Assembly: GCA_021792595.1 (NCBI GenBank) | Contig: JAJYUI010000006.1 | Coordinates: 1 to 33,921, forward strand | Length of the DNA: 33,921 bases | Reading direction: 5' to 3' | From: Thermoplasmata archaeon | GTDB lineage: Archaea; Thermoplasmatota; Thermoplasmata; Thermoplasmatales; Thermoplasmataceae | Shown: piece by piece, positions 14,536 through 23,101 of the stretch | Position numbering within the stretch: the stretch's first letter is position 1 | Layout: every line of letters starts with the position of its first letter | Position numbers and translations under genes: made by a program | Notes under the pieces: generated by a model | What the model was told of the DNA's origin: nothing | Database searches by the model: none | What the model saw: the letters and a program-made list of their open reading frames with translations, nothing else

Positions 14536-16638
14536 ATGGTAAATTCCATTCTAGGATGGGAGTATTTCGTACTAGCCGTATCCATCATAGGGATACTGTA
14601 CGCAATTCTTCAGAGCTACTTCCTCCTGAAGATCAAGGTGGAAGAGCAGAGACCGCTTGAAATTTCAAGCTACATAAAGGATGCTTCAAACGCATTCATG
14701 AGGAGGCAGTATACTGCAGTCTTCATAATGGCCGTGATACTGGCCATAATCATATTCATTGCGTTTGATGCTGCTGGCCAGTTTCAAGAGGCATGGACGT
14801 ATTCCGTGGGATTCCTGGTAGGCTCGCTCGGGTCTGCCGTTGCTGGCCTTGTTGGCATGAATATATCGATCAGGTCAAACGTCAGGTGTGCGATTGCCTC
14901 CAAGCAGGGACTGAACCCTGCTCTGAGGATAGCTTTCAGGGGAGGCTCTGTTACGGGCATAATGGTCATCTCACTGGCCCTGCTTGGCCTTGTCAGTTTC
15001 TACATGTGGTTCAAGACCCCTAACCTGATGGTCGGTTACATTTTCGGTGCTTCACTTGTGAGCCTGTTCGCAAGGGTTGGAGGAGGAATTTTCACCAAGG
15101 GTGCCGATGTCGGTGCAGACCTTGTGGGAAAGATTGAGGCAGGAATTCCGGAGGATGATCCGAGGAACCCGGCGGTAATTGCGGATAACGTTGGGGACAA
15201 TGTTGGAGACTGTGCTGGAATGGGTGCTGATCTCTTTGAGACCTATGTGGTCACGGCCATGGCCTCCATGCTTCTGGCATACCTAATTGCACAGAGTGCA
15301 CCGAAGGGACTTGGAATCGCAATAGGAACTGACGGCGTGATCTTCCCCCTGGTGATCGGATCAATAGCCCTGCTCGCAACCATTGCCGGAACGTTCTTCG
15401 TCAGGAAGGGAGACAACCAGAGAATAATGGTTGCCCTATACAAGGGACTTATCGCAACGGTCCTGATCTCTCAGGCCGGTTTCTTCGTTGCAAACTACTA
15501 CCTCATGAACAATAACGTAGCCACCTACGTGGACACAGTGATCGGGACAATAATCATGCTCGTTATGGTGTATGTCACGGAGTACTACACCTCTGAACGT
15601 TTCAAGCCTGTGGCGAAGATAGCCAAGGCGTCAACGACCGGAGTTGGAACCAACATCATCACTGGACTGGGATACGGATTGAATGCCGTAATGATCCCGG
15701 GTGTAGTGATAATTGGCGGCGTGATAATATCATACGGGATAACTTCCCTCGCTTTTGGCTCCAGCCTTGGGCTGTATGGAATATCCATAGCGGCGGCAAG
15801 CATGCTTTCCGCAACCGGCATAATCATCTCCATAGACTCCTACGGACCGATCACTGACAACGCAGGCGGCATAGCCGAGATGTCAGGGTTCGACGAAAAA
15901 ACCAGGAGCGAAGTCACAGATCCTCTGGACGCTGTGGGAAACACAACGAAGGCAGTCACGAAAGGGTATGCGATCGGCAGTGCCCTTCTAGCAGCCCTTA
16001 CCCTGTTTGCTGCTTTCAAGATCGACATTTCATCCAAGTTCACGGCAGTGAACATCGACAACCCGCTGGTTCTGAGCGGACTTCTGATTGGAGCGATACT
16101 CCCCTTCTTCTTCACCTCCTACCTCATGGATTCTGTAGGAAAGGCGGCGTCCAAGATCGTGGAGGAAGTCAGGAGACAGTTCTCCGCAGACAAGGGCATA
16201 CTGGCGGGCACGTCCAAGCCGGACTATGGCAAGGCAGTTGACATTGTTACAAAGGAAGCGCTTCGCCAGCTCGTGGTACCCGCACTGATTGGGATTGCAA
16301 CGCCTCTTGTTGTTGGTTTCATTCTCGGACCGCTGGCTGTGGGTGGACTTCTGCTGGGTGTTATACTGGGAGGATTCCCGCTCGCAATCATGATGACCGT
16401 AGGTGGAGGAGCATGGGACAACGCCAAGAAGTATATCGAGCAGGGAGAGTATGGCGGCAAGGGTTCCGAAGCTCACAAGGCGGCAGTGGTGGGAGACACC
16501 GTAGGGGATGCAACGAAGGATACAGCCGGCCCTGCAATCAACCCTCTTGTGAAGGTTGTCAACACAGTATCAATCCTCTTTGTCTCGCTTATGCTGAGCA
16601 ACTACGCTCTCGCAGGCGTCATAAGTTATTTCCTCTGA
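14536..16638 (+). CDS. hppA: Membrane-bound H+-translocating pyrophosphatase
   Basis: This polytopic pump couples hydrolysis of pyrophosphate to proton movement across the membrane. The 700 residues with about 16 membrane helices carry the catalytic GADVGADLVGKIE, IPEDDPRNPAVIADNVGDNVGD, GPITDNAGGIAEM and the C-terminal GDTVGDATKDTAGPAINPL motifs. The segment VGNTTKAVTKGYAIGSA has Lys and Thr at the two positions that are Ala in K+-dependent enzymes, the known signature of K+-independent H+-pumping types. In an acidophile it could recycle biosynthetic PPi to help expel protons. It has its own promoter and a strong hairpin terminator. Confidence 0.97.
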   Translation: MVNSILGWEYFVLAVSIIGILYAILQSYFLLKIKVEEQRPLEISSYIKDASNAFMRRQYTAVFIMAVILAIIIFIAFDAAGQFQEAWTYSVGFLVGSLGSAVAGLVGMNISIRSNVRCAIASKQGLNPALRIAFRGGSVTGIMVISLALLGLVSFYMWFKTPNLMVGYIFGASLVSLFARVGGGIFTKGADVGADLVGKIEAGIPEDDPRNPAVIADNVGDNVGDCAGMGADLFETYVVTAMASMLLAYLIAQSAPKGLGIAIGTDGVIFPLVIGSIALLATIAGTFFVRKGDNQRIMVALYKGLIATVLISQAGFFVANYYLMNNNVATYVDTVIGTIIMLVMVYVTEYYTSERFKPVAKIAKASTTGVGTNIITGLGYGLNAVMIPGVVIIGGVIISYGITSLAFGSSLGLYGISIAAASMLSATGIIISIDSYGPITDNAGGIAEMSGFDEKTRSEVTDPLDAVGNTTKAVTKGYAIGSALLAALTLFAAFKIDISSKFTAVNIDNPLVLSGLLIGAILPFFFTSYLMDSVGKAASKIVEEVRRQFSADKGILAGTSKPDYGKAVDIVTKEALRQLVVPALIGIATPLVVGFILGPLAVGGLLLGVILGGFPLAIMMTVGGGAWDNAKKYIEQGEYGGKGSEAHKAAVVGDTVGDATKDTAGPAINPLVKVVNTVSILFVSLMLSNYALAGVISYFL

Positions 16639-16671
16639 TCTGGATTCCTGAACGGTTCCAGATCCTTTTTT
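16637..16671 (+). terminator. Hairpin and T6 after hppA
   Basis: GATCTGG (16637-16643) pairs with CCAGATC (16658-16664), and TTTTTT follows at 16666-16671. The left arm overlaps the last two bases of the hppA stop codon. Confidence 0.65.
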
Positions 16672-16841
16672 CTATTTCTGTTTCTTTCCGTGAACCGTTG
16701 CATGCGCTATCCTTGAATGAAAATTGCCAATTTCCTTGATATCAATGACAGGAACCGTGACTGTTGCCATCAGGGCTGACCGGGATTCAACGCTGTAACC
16801 GACAGCAATATGATATTGCCTTATCCCACGGGATGCACGCC
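16672..16841 (-). other. Short region with a protein-like frame lacking a start
   Basis: On the minus strand one frame is open from inside the kinase gene to a TAG at 16672-16674. Its last part (YHIAVGYSVESRSALMATV, then PVIDIKEIGNFHSRIAHATV) looks protein-like. The only ATG, at 16770, leaves 32 codons and has no ribosome site. It may be a remnant, a small gene with an unusual start, or chance. Confidence 0.25.
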
Positions 16842-17852
16842 TCAGGAAGATCCTTTGCGATGCACTGCTCGCCCCGCGTCCTGAAACGATGTCCTGATCA
16901 CAAATTTTGATGCCTCCATCATCTTTCTCTGGAGTTCATTTATGCCTGACTCCCTTGAAACCAGGAGTATGAATCCCTGAGAACCACCGCCCAGCAATCT
17001 TGCCGCCTGGGCCCCGTTGTTCATTGCAGTCGATATTATAGATTCAACCCTCTCGTTTGTTACGCCCTCTCCCAGGTTTCTCTTGAGTTTCCATCCTTGA
17101 TTGATCAAGTCGCAGAAGTCATCAATGTCGCCATTCTCGGCAGACCTGAAAATGCTTTCAGCCGTCTTCCTGATTGCGTTCAGGGAGTCTATGACTTTTC
17201 CCTCCCCGCGTTCTGAAAGTTCCATCTGCCTCCGCAGGAGCTTGGAGCTTTCCCTTGTCATGCCGGTGTACACAAGCAGGCACCGTTTCTCAAGCTCGTT
17301 CCTGAATGAATCGTTCTTCAGGAATGTGTACCTGACTTCCCCGCCCGGCAGGAATTCCACTTTCTTGAAACCCGCATTGGCTATGGCGTATGGATCCTGC
17401 TTTCCAAGAGCTATGTGGAAAAAGTCCCGCTCAATGCCAAGCGCCCTTGCCGCAGTGTCTTCATTTCCTTTCTCCTCGACATTCCTTATTGCGTCCAGGA
17501 TCTGGAGGATTGATATGGTGAGCGCGCTGGAAGATCCCAGCCCTGAACCGGGGGGGACATCGCTGCTGATCGAAAGTTTCCCGTCCGTGACTCCATGGCC
17601 TTGCATGAGCGTTAACAGTCTTTCCATCACCCCTGACTGGTCGCTCACCTTCATTCCGAAGGTGTGGCTCTCAAGGAGGTCTCTTGAAGAGACCTCGAGT
17701 GGAAGGCCATCCGGGGAATAACGTGTTATCACCCCGCGGTCTATGGTTGAATTCACCACCACCCCTCCGTTCTTCTCAACGTACGGAGAGACATCCGTGC
17801 CTCCTCCCGCAAAACTTATCCTGAACGGAGCGTATGAATCAAGAACCCACAT
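16842..17852 (-). CDS. GHMP-family sugar kinase, heptose-7-phosphate kinase-like
   Basis: The 336-residue protein opens with APFRISFAGGGTDVSPYVEKNGG, the hallmark of the HddA-type D-glycero-D-manno-heptose 7-phosphate kinases and related sugar kinases. The ATP-binding loop PPGSGLGSSSAL lies at residues 100-111, and the third GHMP motif is ARLLGGGSQGFILL near residue 290. GKQDPYAIANAG is also typical of this branch. It probably phosphorylates a sugar or sugar phosphate at the anomeric position, perhaps for nucleotide-sugar synthesis and glycosylation. Mevalonate-type kinases share the fold but have a different N-terminal motif. The ATG at 17850-17852 is the only reasonable start. No other heptose genes are nearby. 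Confidence 0.87.
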   Translation of the reverse strand: MWVLDSYAPFRISFAGGGTDVSPYVEKNGGVVVNSTIDRGVITRYSPDGLPLEVSSRDLLESHTFGMKVSDQSGVMERLLTLMQGHGVTDGKLSISSDVPPGSGLGSSSALTISILQILDAIRNVEEKGNEDTAARALGIERDFFHIALGKQDPYAIANAGFKKVEFLPGGEVRYTFLKNDSFRNELEKRCLLVYTGMTRESSKLLRRQMELSERGEGKVIDSLNAIRKTAESIFRSAENGDIDDFCDLINQGWKLKRNLGEGVTNERVESIISTAMNNGAQAARLLGGGSQGFILLVSRESGINELQRKMMEASKFVIRTSFQDAGRAVHRKGSS

Positions 17853-17963
17853 TGCTTTATTGCCCTCGTTTGTGGTGAGTCCTAAGGGAATAATGATATT
17901 TTTCCTGCCCGGAATCCGTTAATCTGGAAAAATGTCATAATCGTGTTATGTATCCTGTATCAA

Positions 17964-19400
17964 ATGCCGTTTGACGATCTCCATGAATACCTTGACTACC
18001 TCTCCAAGAAGAAGGATCTTGTGCAGATTGATGACTCCGTTGATCCTGAACTTGAACTGACTTACATACTGAGCGAGGAGCAGAGGATCGGCAAAGGAAG
18101 GGCGGTTCTCTTCAACAACGCCAGGGGTTCGTTTGTTCCGGCCGTGGGAAACCTGTTTTCCACGAAGTCCAAGGTTGAGGCCATCCTGGGAGGTACCCCG
18201 GATGAATTAGGCAGCAGGCTCCAGAACCTCGTGAAGGTTGCACAGGGCACGGACTCCCTGATTTCGAGAGGTTTTGAACTGCTGCGGGAACTGAGCGGGA
18301 TCAGGCCAAAGGTTACCGGCTCGCTTCCCTCTTCAACCGAAATCCTCCAGGAGGTGGATCTTGGGAGATATCCCATATGCAGGACCTGGCCTGATGATGC
18401 CGGAAGGTTCATCACGCTTCCCCTGGTGGTTACACGAGATCCCGTGACTGGCGAGAAGAACGCAGGGATGTACAGGATGCAGGTGTATGATTCCGAGACG
18501 ACAGGCATGCACTGGCACATCCACAAGGGTGGGGCGGAGCACATGTCGGACAGCAGGAATGCCCCGCGGATGGATGTAGCCGTAGTGATAGGATCCGATC
18601 CCCTTACAATGTTTTCCGCCGTCGCACCACTGCCCAACGGCCTTGACGAGTTTTCCTTTTCCGGGCTGATATCGAGGAAGAGGATGGAACTGGTCAAGGG
18701 GCAGACAGTGAACCTGGAGTATCCGAGGAACTTTGAGATCGTGCTCGAGGGATATGTGGATCCGTCTGAAACCAGAATGGAAGGCCCATTTGGCGATCAC
18801 ACAGGCTATTATTCGCTTCAGGAGGAATTCCCGGTGTTTCACATAACCAGGATTATTGAGAGGAAGAACAGGATATATCCCACCACGATTGTCGGCAAGC
18901 TTTGGCAGGAGGACGTAATCCTCGGAAAGGCGATTGAGAGGATATTCCTCCCCCTCATCCAGACACAGGTTCCGGAAATCGTAGACATAAACACGATGGA
19001 AGAGGCGGTCTTCCACAACATGGTCATAGTCTCGATCCGGAAGAGGTTTCCCGGCCACGCGAAAAAGGTTATGTTCGCCCTATGGGGCATGGGACAGCTC
19101 ATGTTCTCCAAGATAATCGTTGTTGTCGACAATGACATCGACATACACGACAGGAAACAGGTCATATGGGCGATGACCACCAGGATAGACCCCCAGAGGG
19201 ATGTTTTCACGATCCCTGGCACTGTAACCGATACACTTGATCACCCTTCCGCAATACTCAACTACGGGTCCAAGATGGGCATTGACGCCACCAGAAAGGG
19301 AAAACCAGAGGGCTATAACAGGGTGTGGCCTGAAGTCCTGGACATACCCGAGGATCTCAGGAAGGCAATGGACCAGAGGTGGAAGAAGCTATGGTCATGA
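17964..19400 (+). CDS. UbiD-family decarboxylase
   Basis: UbiD enzymes use prenylated FMN for reversible decarboxylation of aromatic or unsaturated acids. Recognisable segments are DLHEYLDYLSKKKDLVQID, NAGMYRMQVYD (flavin-side Arg), MHWHIHKGGAEH, EGPFGDHTGYYS with the catalytic Glu, and VVVDNDIDIHD near the metal site. Length is about 478 residues, normal for the family. The ATG at 17964 (MPFDDL) fits family starts better than one seven codons upstream. It overlaps the prenyltransferase gene by up to 10 nt, so a quinone-precursor decarboxylase is the likeliest role. UbiD homologues also act in one archaeal mevalonate pathway, so that alternative is open. Confidence 0.92.
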   Translation: MPFDDLHEYLDYLSKKKDLVQIDDSVDPELELTYILSEEQRIGKGRAVLFNNARGSFVPAVGNLFSTKSKVEAILGGTPDELGSRLQNLVKVAQGTDSLISRGFELLRELSGIRPKVTGSLPSSTEILQEVDLGRYPICRTWPDDAGRFITLPLVVTRDPVTGEKNAGMYRMQVYDSETTGMHWHIHKGGAEHMSDSRNAPRMDVAVVIGSDPLTMFSAVAPLPNGLDEFSFSGLISRKRMELVKGQTVNLEYPRNFEIVLEGYVDPSETRMEGPFGDHTGYYSLQEEFPVFHITRIIERKNRIYPTTIVGKLWQEDVILGKAIERIFLPLIQTQVPEIVDINTMEEAVFHNMVIVSIRKRFPGHAKKVMFALWGMGQLMFSKIIVVVDNDIDIHDRKQVIWAMTTRIDPQRDVFTIPGTVTDTLDHPSAILNYGSKMGIDATRKGKPEGYNRVWPEVLDIPEDLRKAMDQRWKKLWS

Positions 19401-20239
19401 GCACTGTAAGGAGAATGATCGAGTATGTGAAGATGGAGCACACGGTCTTCGATCTGCCGTTCGTGTGGAGCGGCGCAGTCATAGCGGCGCATGGCCTCTA
19501 TCCCGTGATCAAGTTCCTTCTCATCACCGTTGCGGCAATTTCTGCAAGAACTGCCGCCATGTCGATAAACAGGATCCAGGGCCTGAAGTATGACCTCAAG
19601 AACCCAAGGAAGAAGGACTGGCCCCTGGTCACAGGGGAAATCACCATGAAGAATGCCATTTTATTCACGGTCATTTCTGCCGTGATCTTCGAGGTTTCTG
19701 CATACTTGCTCAACTGGCTCGTATTCCTGCTGTCGCCAATAGTTCTCTTCCTGTTCCTCACCGATCCTCTCCTGAAGAGGGTCACTTCATGGAGGCATGT
19801 CTACATGGGACTCACAATTGGCGTGGGAACCCTTGGCGGCTATCTTGCTGTTGTTCCCTCATTTCCAACTTCCCCGGTAATCTACCTTGTGTTTCTCGCT
19901 TCCTCCCTCTGGATCGCCGGCTTTGACATGATATACGTCATACCGGACACTGAGTACGACAGGGCCAACGGGCTCAAGACCGTCATGAGCAAGTTCAGCC
20001 TCAGGAAGGGGCTGTTCCTCTCCTCGATGACCCATGTCATAACGGGAGTCCTGTTCGTCTTCATCTATTTCTACATAATGTCCACGGCATATCTTGTGGC
20101 GCTCGCACTGATCCTTAGCCTGATGGCGCTCCAGCACGTGATCCTTGACCCAGGCAACCCGAAAAGCGTGAAGGCATCATTCCTCGGGGCAAATTCCTTC
20201 ATCGGGCTGATCTTCCTTCTGGGAGTCGCTTTTGCCTGA
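19391..20239 (+). CDS. UbiA-family membrane prenyltransferase
   Basis: This integral membrane enzyme of about 282 residues, with eight or nine hydrophobic helices, should transfer a polyprenyl chain onto an aromatic quinone precursor. The second Asp motif is intact (YVIPDTEYDRANGLKTV). The first reads INRIQGLKYDLKNPR, so NRxxD of most relatives is NRxxG here, with the following Asp kept. The gene overlaps ubiD. ATG codons at 19391 and 19397 (the latter as ATGA over the ubiD stop) are both possible, and the GAGGTGG upstream favours 19391. Pairing with UbiD points to menaquinone-type quinone synthesis, though related UbiA enzymes also build archaeal lipids. Confidence 0.9.
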   Translation: MVMSTVRRMIEYVKMEHTVFDLPFVWSGAVIAAHGLYPVIKFLLITVAAISARTAAMSINRIQGLKYDLKNPRKKDWPLVTGEITMKNAILFTVISAVIFEVSAYLLNWLVFLLSPIVLFLFLTDPLLKRVTSWRHVYMGLTIGVGTLGGYLAVVPSFPTSPVIYLVFLASSLWIAGFDMIYVIPDTEYDRANGLKTVMSKFSLRKGLFLSSMTHVITGVLFVFIYFYIMSTAYLVALALILSLMALQHVILDPGNPKSVKASFLGANSFIGLIFLLGVAFA

Positions 20240-20261
20240 GGATGACAATATGAGATGATTC

Positions 20262-22922
20262 TCAGTTCCTGTCCTCGAGTGCGGCATGGGCTGCTGACAG
20301 TCTTGCCACCGGTATCCTGAACGGCGAAGCGGAAACGTAGTCAAGACCGATCCTGTGACAGAACTTTATGGTTTCAGGATCGCCTCCCTGCTCACCGCAA
20401 ATCCCCACGCTCAGGTTTTTTCTTGCAGATCTTCCCTTCTCCACCGCCATCTTCATGAGTGCCCCGACCCCTTCCTGGTCCACGGATGCAAACGGATCCT
20501 CCTTGAGAACCTTGTTCTCTATGTAGCTTGATAGAAACTTTCCCTCAGCATCATCCCTGCTGTACCCGAATGTCATCTGGGTCAGGTCGTTGGTTCCGAA
20601 TGAGAAGAAGTCCGCATCCCTGGCGATGCTGTCTGCCGTAAGGCATGCCCTGGGTATCTCGATCATGGTTCCGAACTCATACTTCAGGTCTTCGCCGGAC
20701 AGGACTGCCTCAGCTACAGGTTCAAGCCTCTCCCGGATGATCCTGAATTCATTGCTGTGCCCCACAAGCGGTATCATTATCTCGGGAATGATCTCCTTTC
20801 CCTCCTTCTTCGCAGAGAGGGCTGCCTCCAGTATTGCCCTAACCTGCATTTCGTATATCTCCGGGTAGACTATTCCCACCCTGCATCCCCTGAAGCCAAG
20901 CATGGGATTGAATTCCTGCATGTCCCTGACCACTCCAAGCAGGTTCCGCAACTCTGACTTCCTGGCAGAATCATCCTGGGAAAGTTTCTGTCCGGAGGCT
21001 TCCTTCAGCTCAAGCGCATGAATCTCAGTGAGGATCTCCTCCTTGTCAGGCAGGAATTCATGGAGAGGCGGATCCAGCAACCGTATGATCACGGGGAAAC
21101 CTTCCATTGTCCTGAAGAATTCAATGAAGTCATTCTTCTGCATCGGCTCCAGTTTTTCCAGTTCGGCCTTCCTCTTTTCCGGGGAATCGCTCATGATCAT
21201 GGAACGCATGATCTTGATTCGCTCTGTCCCCAGAAACATCCTCTCTGTCCTGGCCAGCCCTATTCCCATGGCACCATTCTTCCTTGCCATGATCGCCTCT
21301 TCCGGCGTATTTGCGTTCGCGCGTATTCCGAGCTTCCTCACACCGTCGGCCCATGAAAGCAGGATCTCCGTTTCCGCCGACGCCTGGGATGATTCCAGTT
21401 CCATTTCTCCCTCGAAGAATTCACCTGTTGTGCCGTCCACTGTTACCGTTTCACCCTCAGAGAATACCCTTCCATCGATGGAGAGTGTCCCCCTGATCGG
21501 GTCGACTGATATGGCCTCTGCCCCAACTATTGCAGGCTTACCCATTGCCCTTGCAACCACTGCTGCATGGCTGGTCATCCCCCCTTTCTGCGTGAGGAAC
21601 CCCCTTGACACCGACATTCCTCTAACATCCTCAGCCGTGGTTTCCGGCCGGACGAGTACGAGGTCAATCTTTTCCTTTGCGAGTTCAATTGCTCTCTCCG
21701 ATGAGAAAACCAGCTTCCCTATGGCCGCCCCAGGAGAGGCCGCAAGTCCCTTTCCAAGTGGAGTCCTTGAAGGATCCTTCTTCACCTGAGGATACAGCGT
21801 TACATTCAGGGTTTCCGGGGATACCCTCAGGATGGCTTCTTCCTTCGTGATCAGGCCCTCGTTCACCAGATCAACGGCAATCTTGATTGCCGCCCTAGCG
21901 GTTCTCTTCCCGACCCTGGTCTGAAGCATGTAGAGCTTGCCTCTCTCAACGGTGAACTCAATATCCATCATGTCCCTGTAGTGACCCTCGAGCTTCTTCA
22001 TCGCCTCGATGAGTGAATTGTATGCAGCTGGAAGCTCCGTCCTCATGTCATCGATTGATTTTGGGGTTCTTACCCCGGAGACAACGTCCTCTCCCTGAGC
22101 ATTAACAAGATATTCAGCGAAGAGCCTCTTCTCCCCGGTGTTGGGGTCCCTGGTGAATGCAACTCCGGTTGCGGAGTCATTCCCCATGTTTCCGAAAATC
22201 ATCGTGACCACGTTCACCGCGGTTCCCATGTCATCTGGGAGCCTGTTGATCTCCCTGTAAGCCTTTGCCCTCTCGGAATTCCATGACCTGAAGACTGCCT
22301 CCATTGCAAGGGTGAGCTGCTTCCTGGGTTCAGATGGGAATTCAAGGTTTGATTTCCTGTATATTCCCTTGAAGTTTTCCACGACTTCCATGAGATCGTC
22401 CGCAGTCAGTTCAGTGTCGTACCTGTACCCTCTTGACTTCTTGGCGGAATCGAGCACCTCCTCAAAGTCCTCCCTCCTGAGTCCAAGAACCACTGTACCG
22501 AACATCTGGATAAGCCTCCTGTATGAATCCCATGCAAACCTAGGGTTTGAGGTGAGAGATGCCAGGCCCTTCACCGTATCCTCGTTCAACCCAACGTTCA
22601 GTATGGTGTCCATCATGCCAGGCATGCTTATCCTGGCGCCGGATCTGACGGAAACCAGCAGGGGGTTCGATGTGTTTCCGAAATACTTCCCGGACTGCTT
22701 CTCGATCACTGACAGTGCCTCCAGAGACTGTTCCAGCATGCCCTCCGGGAAGTTACCAGTCTTGAGGAAATCCAGGCAGGCTTCGGTTGTTATGGTGAAT
22801 CCGGGTGGAACTTCAAGACCAACCTTCTTCATCTCCGAAAGGCCAGCCCCCTTTCCCCCAAGAAGGTCGACCATGTCCCTTGAACCATCCTCAAAAAGGT
22901 AGACGTATCTTTTGTCGTTCAC
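20262..22922 (-). CDS. ppdK: Pyruvate, phosphate dikinase
   Basis: This enzyme interconverts pyruvate, ATP and phosphate with PEP, AMP and PPi, serving gluconeogenesis or PPi-linked glycolysis. All 886 residues expected are present. The ATP-grasp N-terminal domain starts with LLGGKGAGLSEMKKVGLEVPPGFTI; VSVRSGARISMPGMMDT follows. The swivelling phosphohistidine domain has QKGGMTSHAAVVARAMGKPA with H452. The PEP-binding barrel ends in GICGEQGGDP with the catalytic C842. The start is GTG at 22920-22922, about 24 nt from a TATA element, so it is probably leaderless. PPi made or used here links to the membrane pyrophosphatase in this window. It converges on ubiA with a 22-nt gap. Confidence 0.97.
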   Translation of the reverse strand: MNDKRYVYLFEDGSRDMVDLLGGKGAGLSEMKKVGLEVPPGFTITTEACLDFLKTGNFPEGMLEQSLEALSVIEKQSGKYFGNTSNPLLVSVRSGARISMPGMMDTILNVGLNEDTVKGLASLTSNPRFAWDSYRRLIQMFGTVVLGLRREDFEEVLDSAKKSRGYRYDTELTADDLMEVVENFKGIYRKSNLEFPSEPRKQLTLAMEAVFRSWNSERAKAYREINRLPDDMGTAVNVVTMIFGNMGNDSATGVAFTRDPNTGEKRLFAEYLVNAQGEDVVSGVRTPKSIDDMRTELPAAYNSLIEAMKKLEGHYRDMMDIEFTVERGKLYMLQTRVGKRTARAAIKIAVDLVNEGLITKEEAILRVSPETLNVTLYPQVKKDPSRTPLGKGLAASPGAAIGKLVFSSERAIELAKEKIDLVLVRPETTAEDVRGMSVSRGFLTQKGGMTSHAAVVARAMGKPAIVGAEAISVDPIRGTLSIDGRVFSEGETVTVDGTTGEFFEGEMELESSQASAETEILLSWADGVRKLGIRANANTPEEAIMARKNGAMGIGLARTERMFLGTERIKIMRSMIMSDSPEKRKAELEKLEPMQKNDFIEFFRTMEGFPVIIRLLDPPLHEFLPDKEEILTEIHALELKEASGQKLSQDDSARKSELRNLLGVVRDMQEFNPMLGFRGCRVGIVYPEIYEMQVRAILEAALSAKKEGKEIIPEIMIPLVGHSNEFRIIRERLEPVAEAVLSGEDLKYEFGTMIEIPRACLTADSIARDADFFSFGTNDLTQMTFGYSRDDAEGKFLSSYIENKVLKEDPFASVDQEGVGALMKMAVEKGRSARKNLSVGICGEQGGDPETIKFCHRIGLDYVSASPFRIPVARLSAAHAALEDRN

Positions 22923-22939
22923 GCTTCATGATTGTTTGC

Positions 22940-22949
22940 TTTTTATCTA
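22940..22949 (-). promoter_or_regulatory. TATA box of ppdK
   Basis: On the minus strand TTAGATAAAAA lies about 22-24 nt before the GTG at 22922, giving a leaderless GTG start. Confidence 0.5.
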
Positions 22950-23101
22950 ATTTTTGCCAAACTTCTTTTCCAGGTCCTGCAGGTTTCATCTTGAACCGGG
23001 TTCACTGACTCCATATCAGAACCGGCCGCTGGAATGCCACCCAAGCCTGTGCCTCCGCAGGAACTATCCCATACATATACGGTCATGGCATTCATGTCCG
23101 G

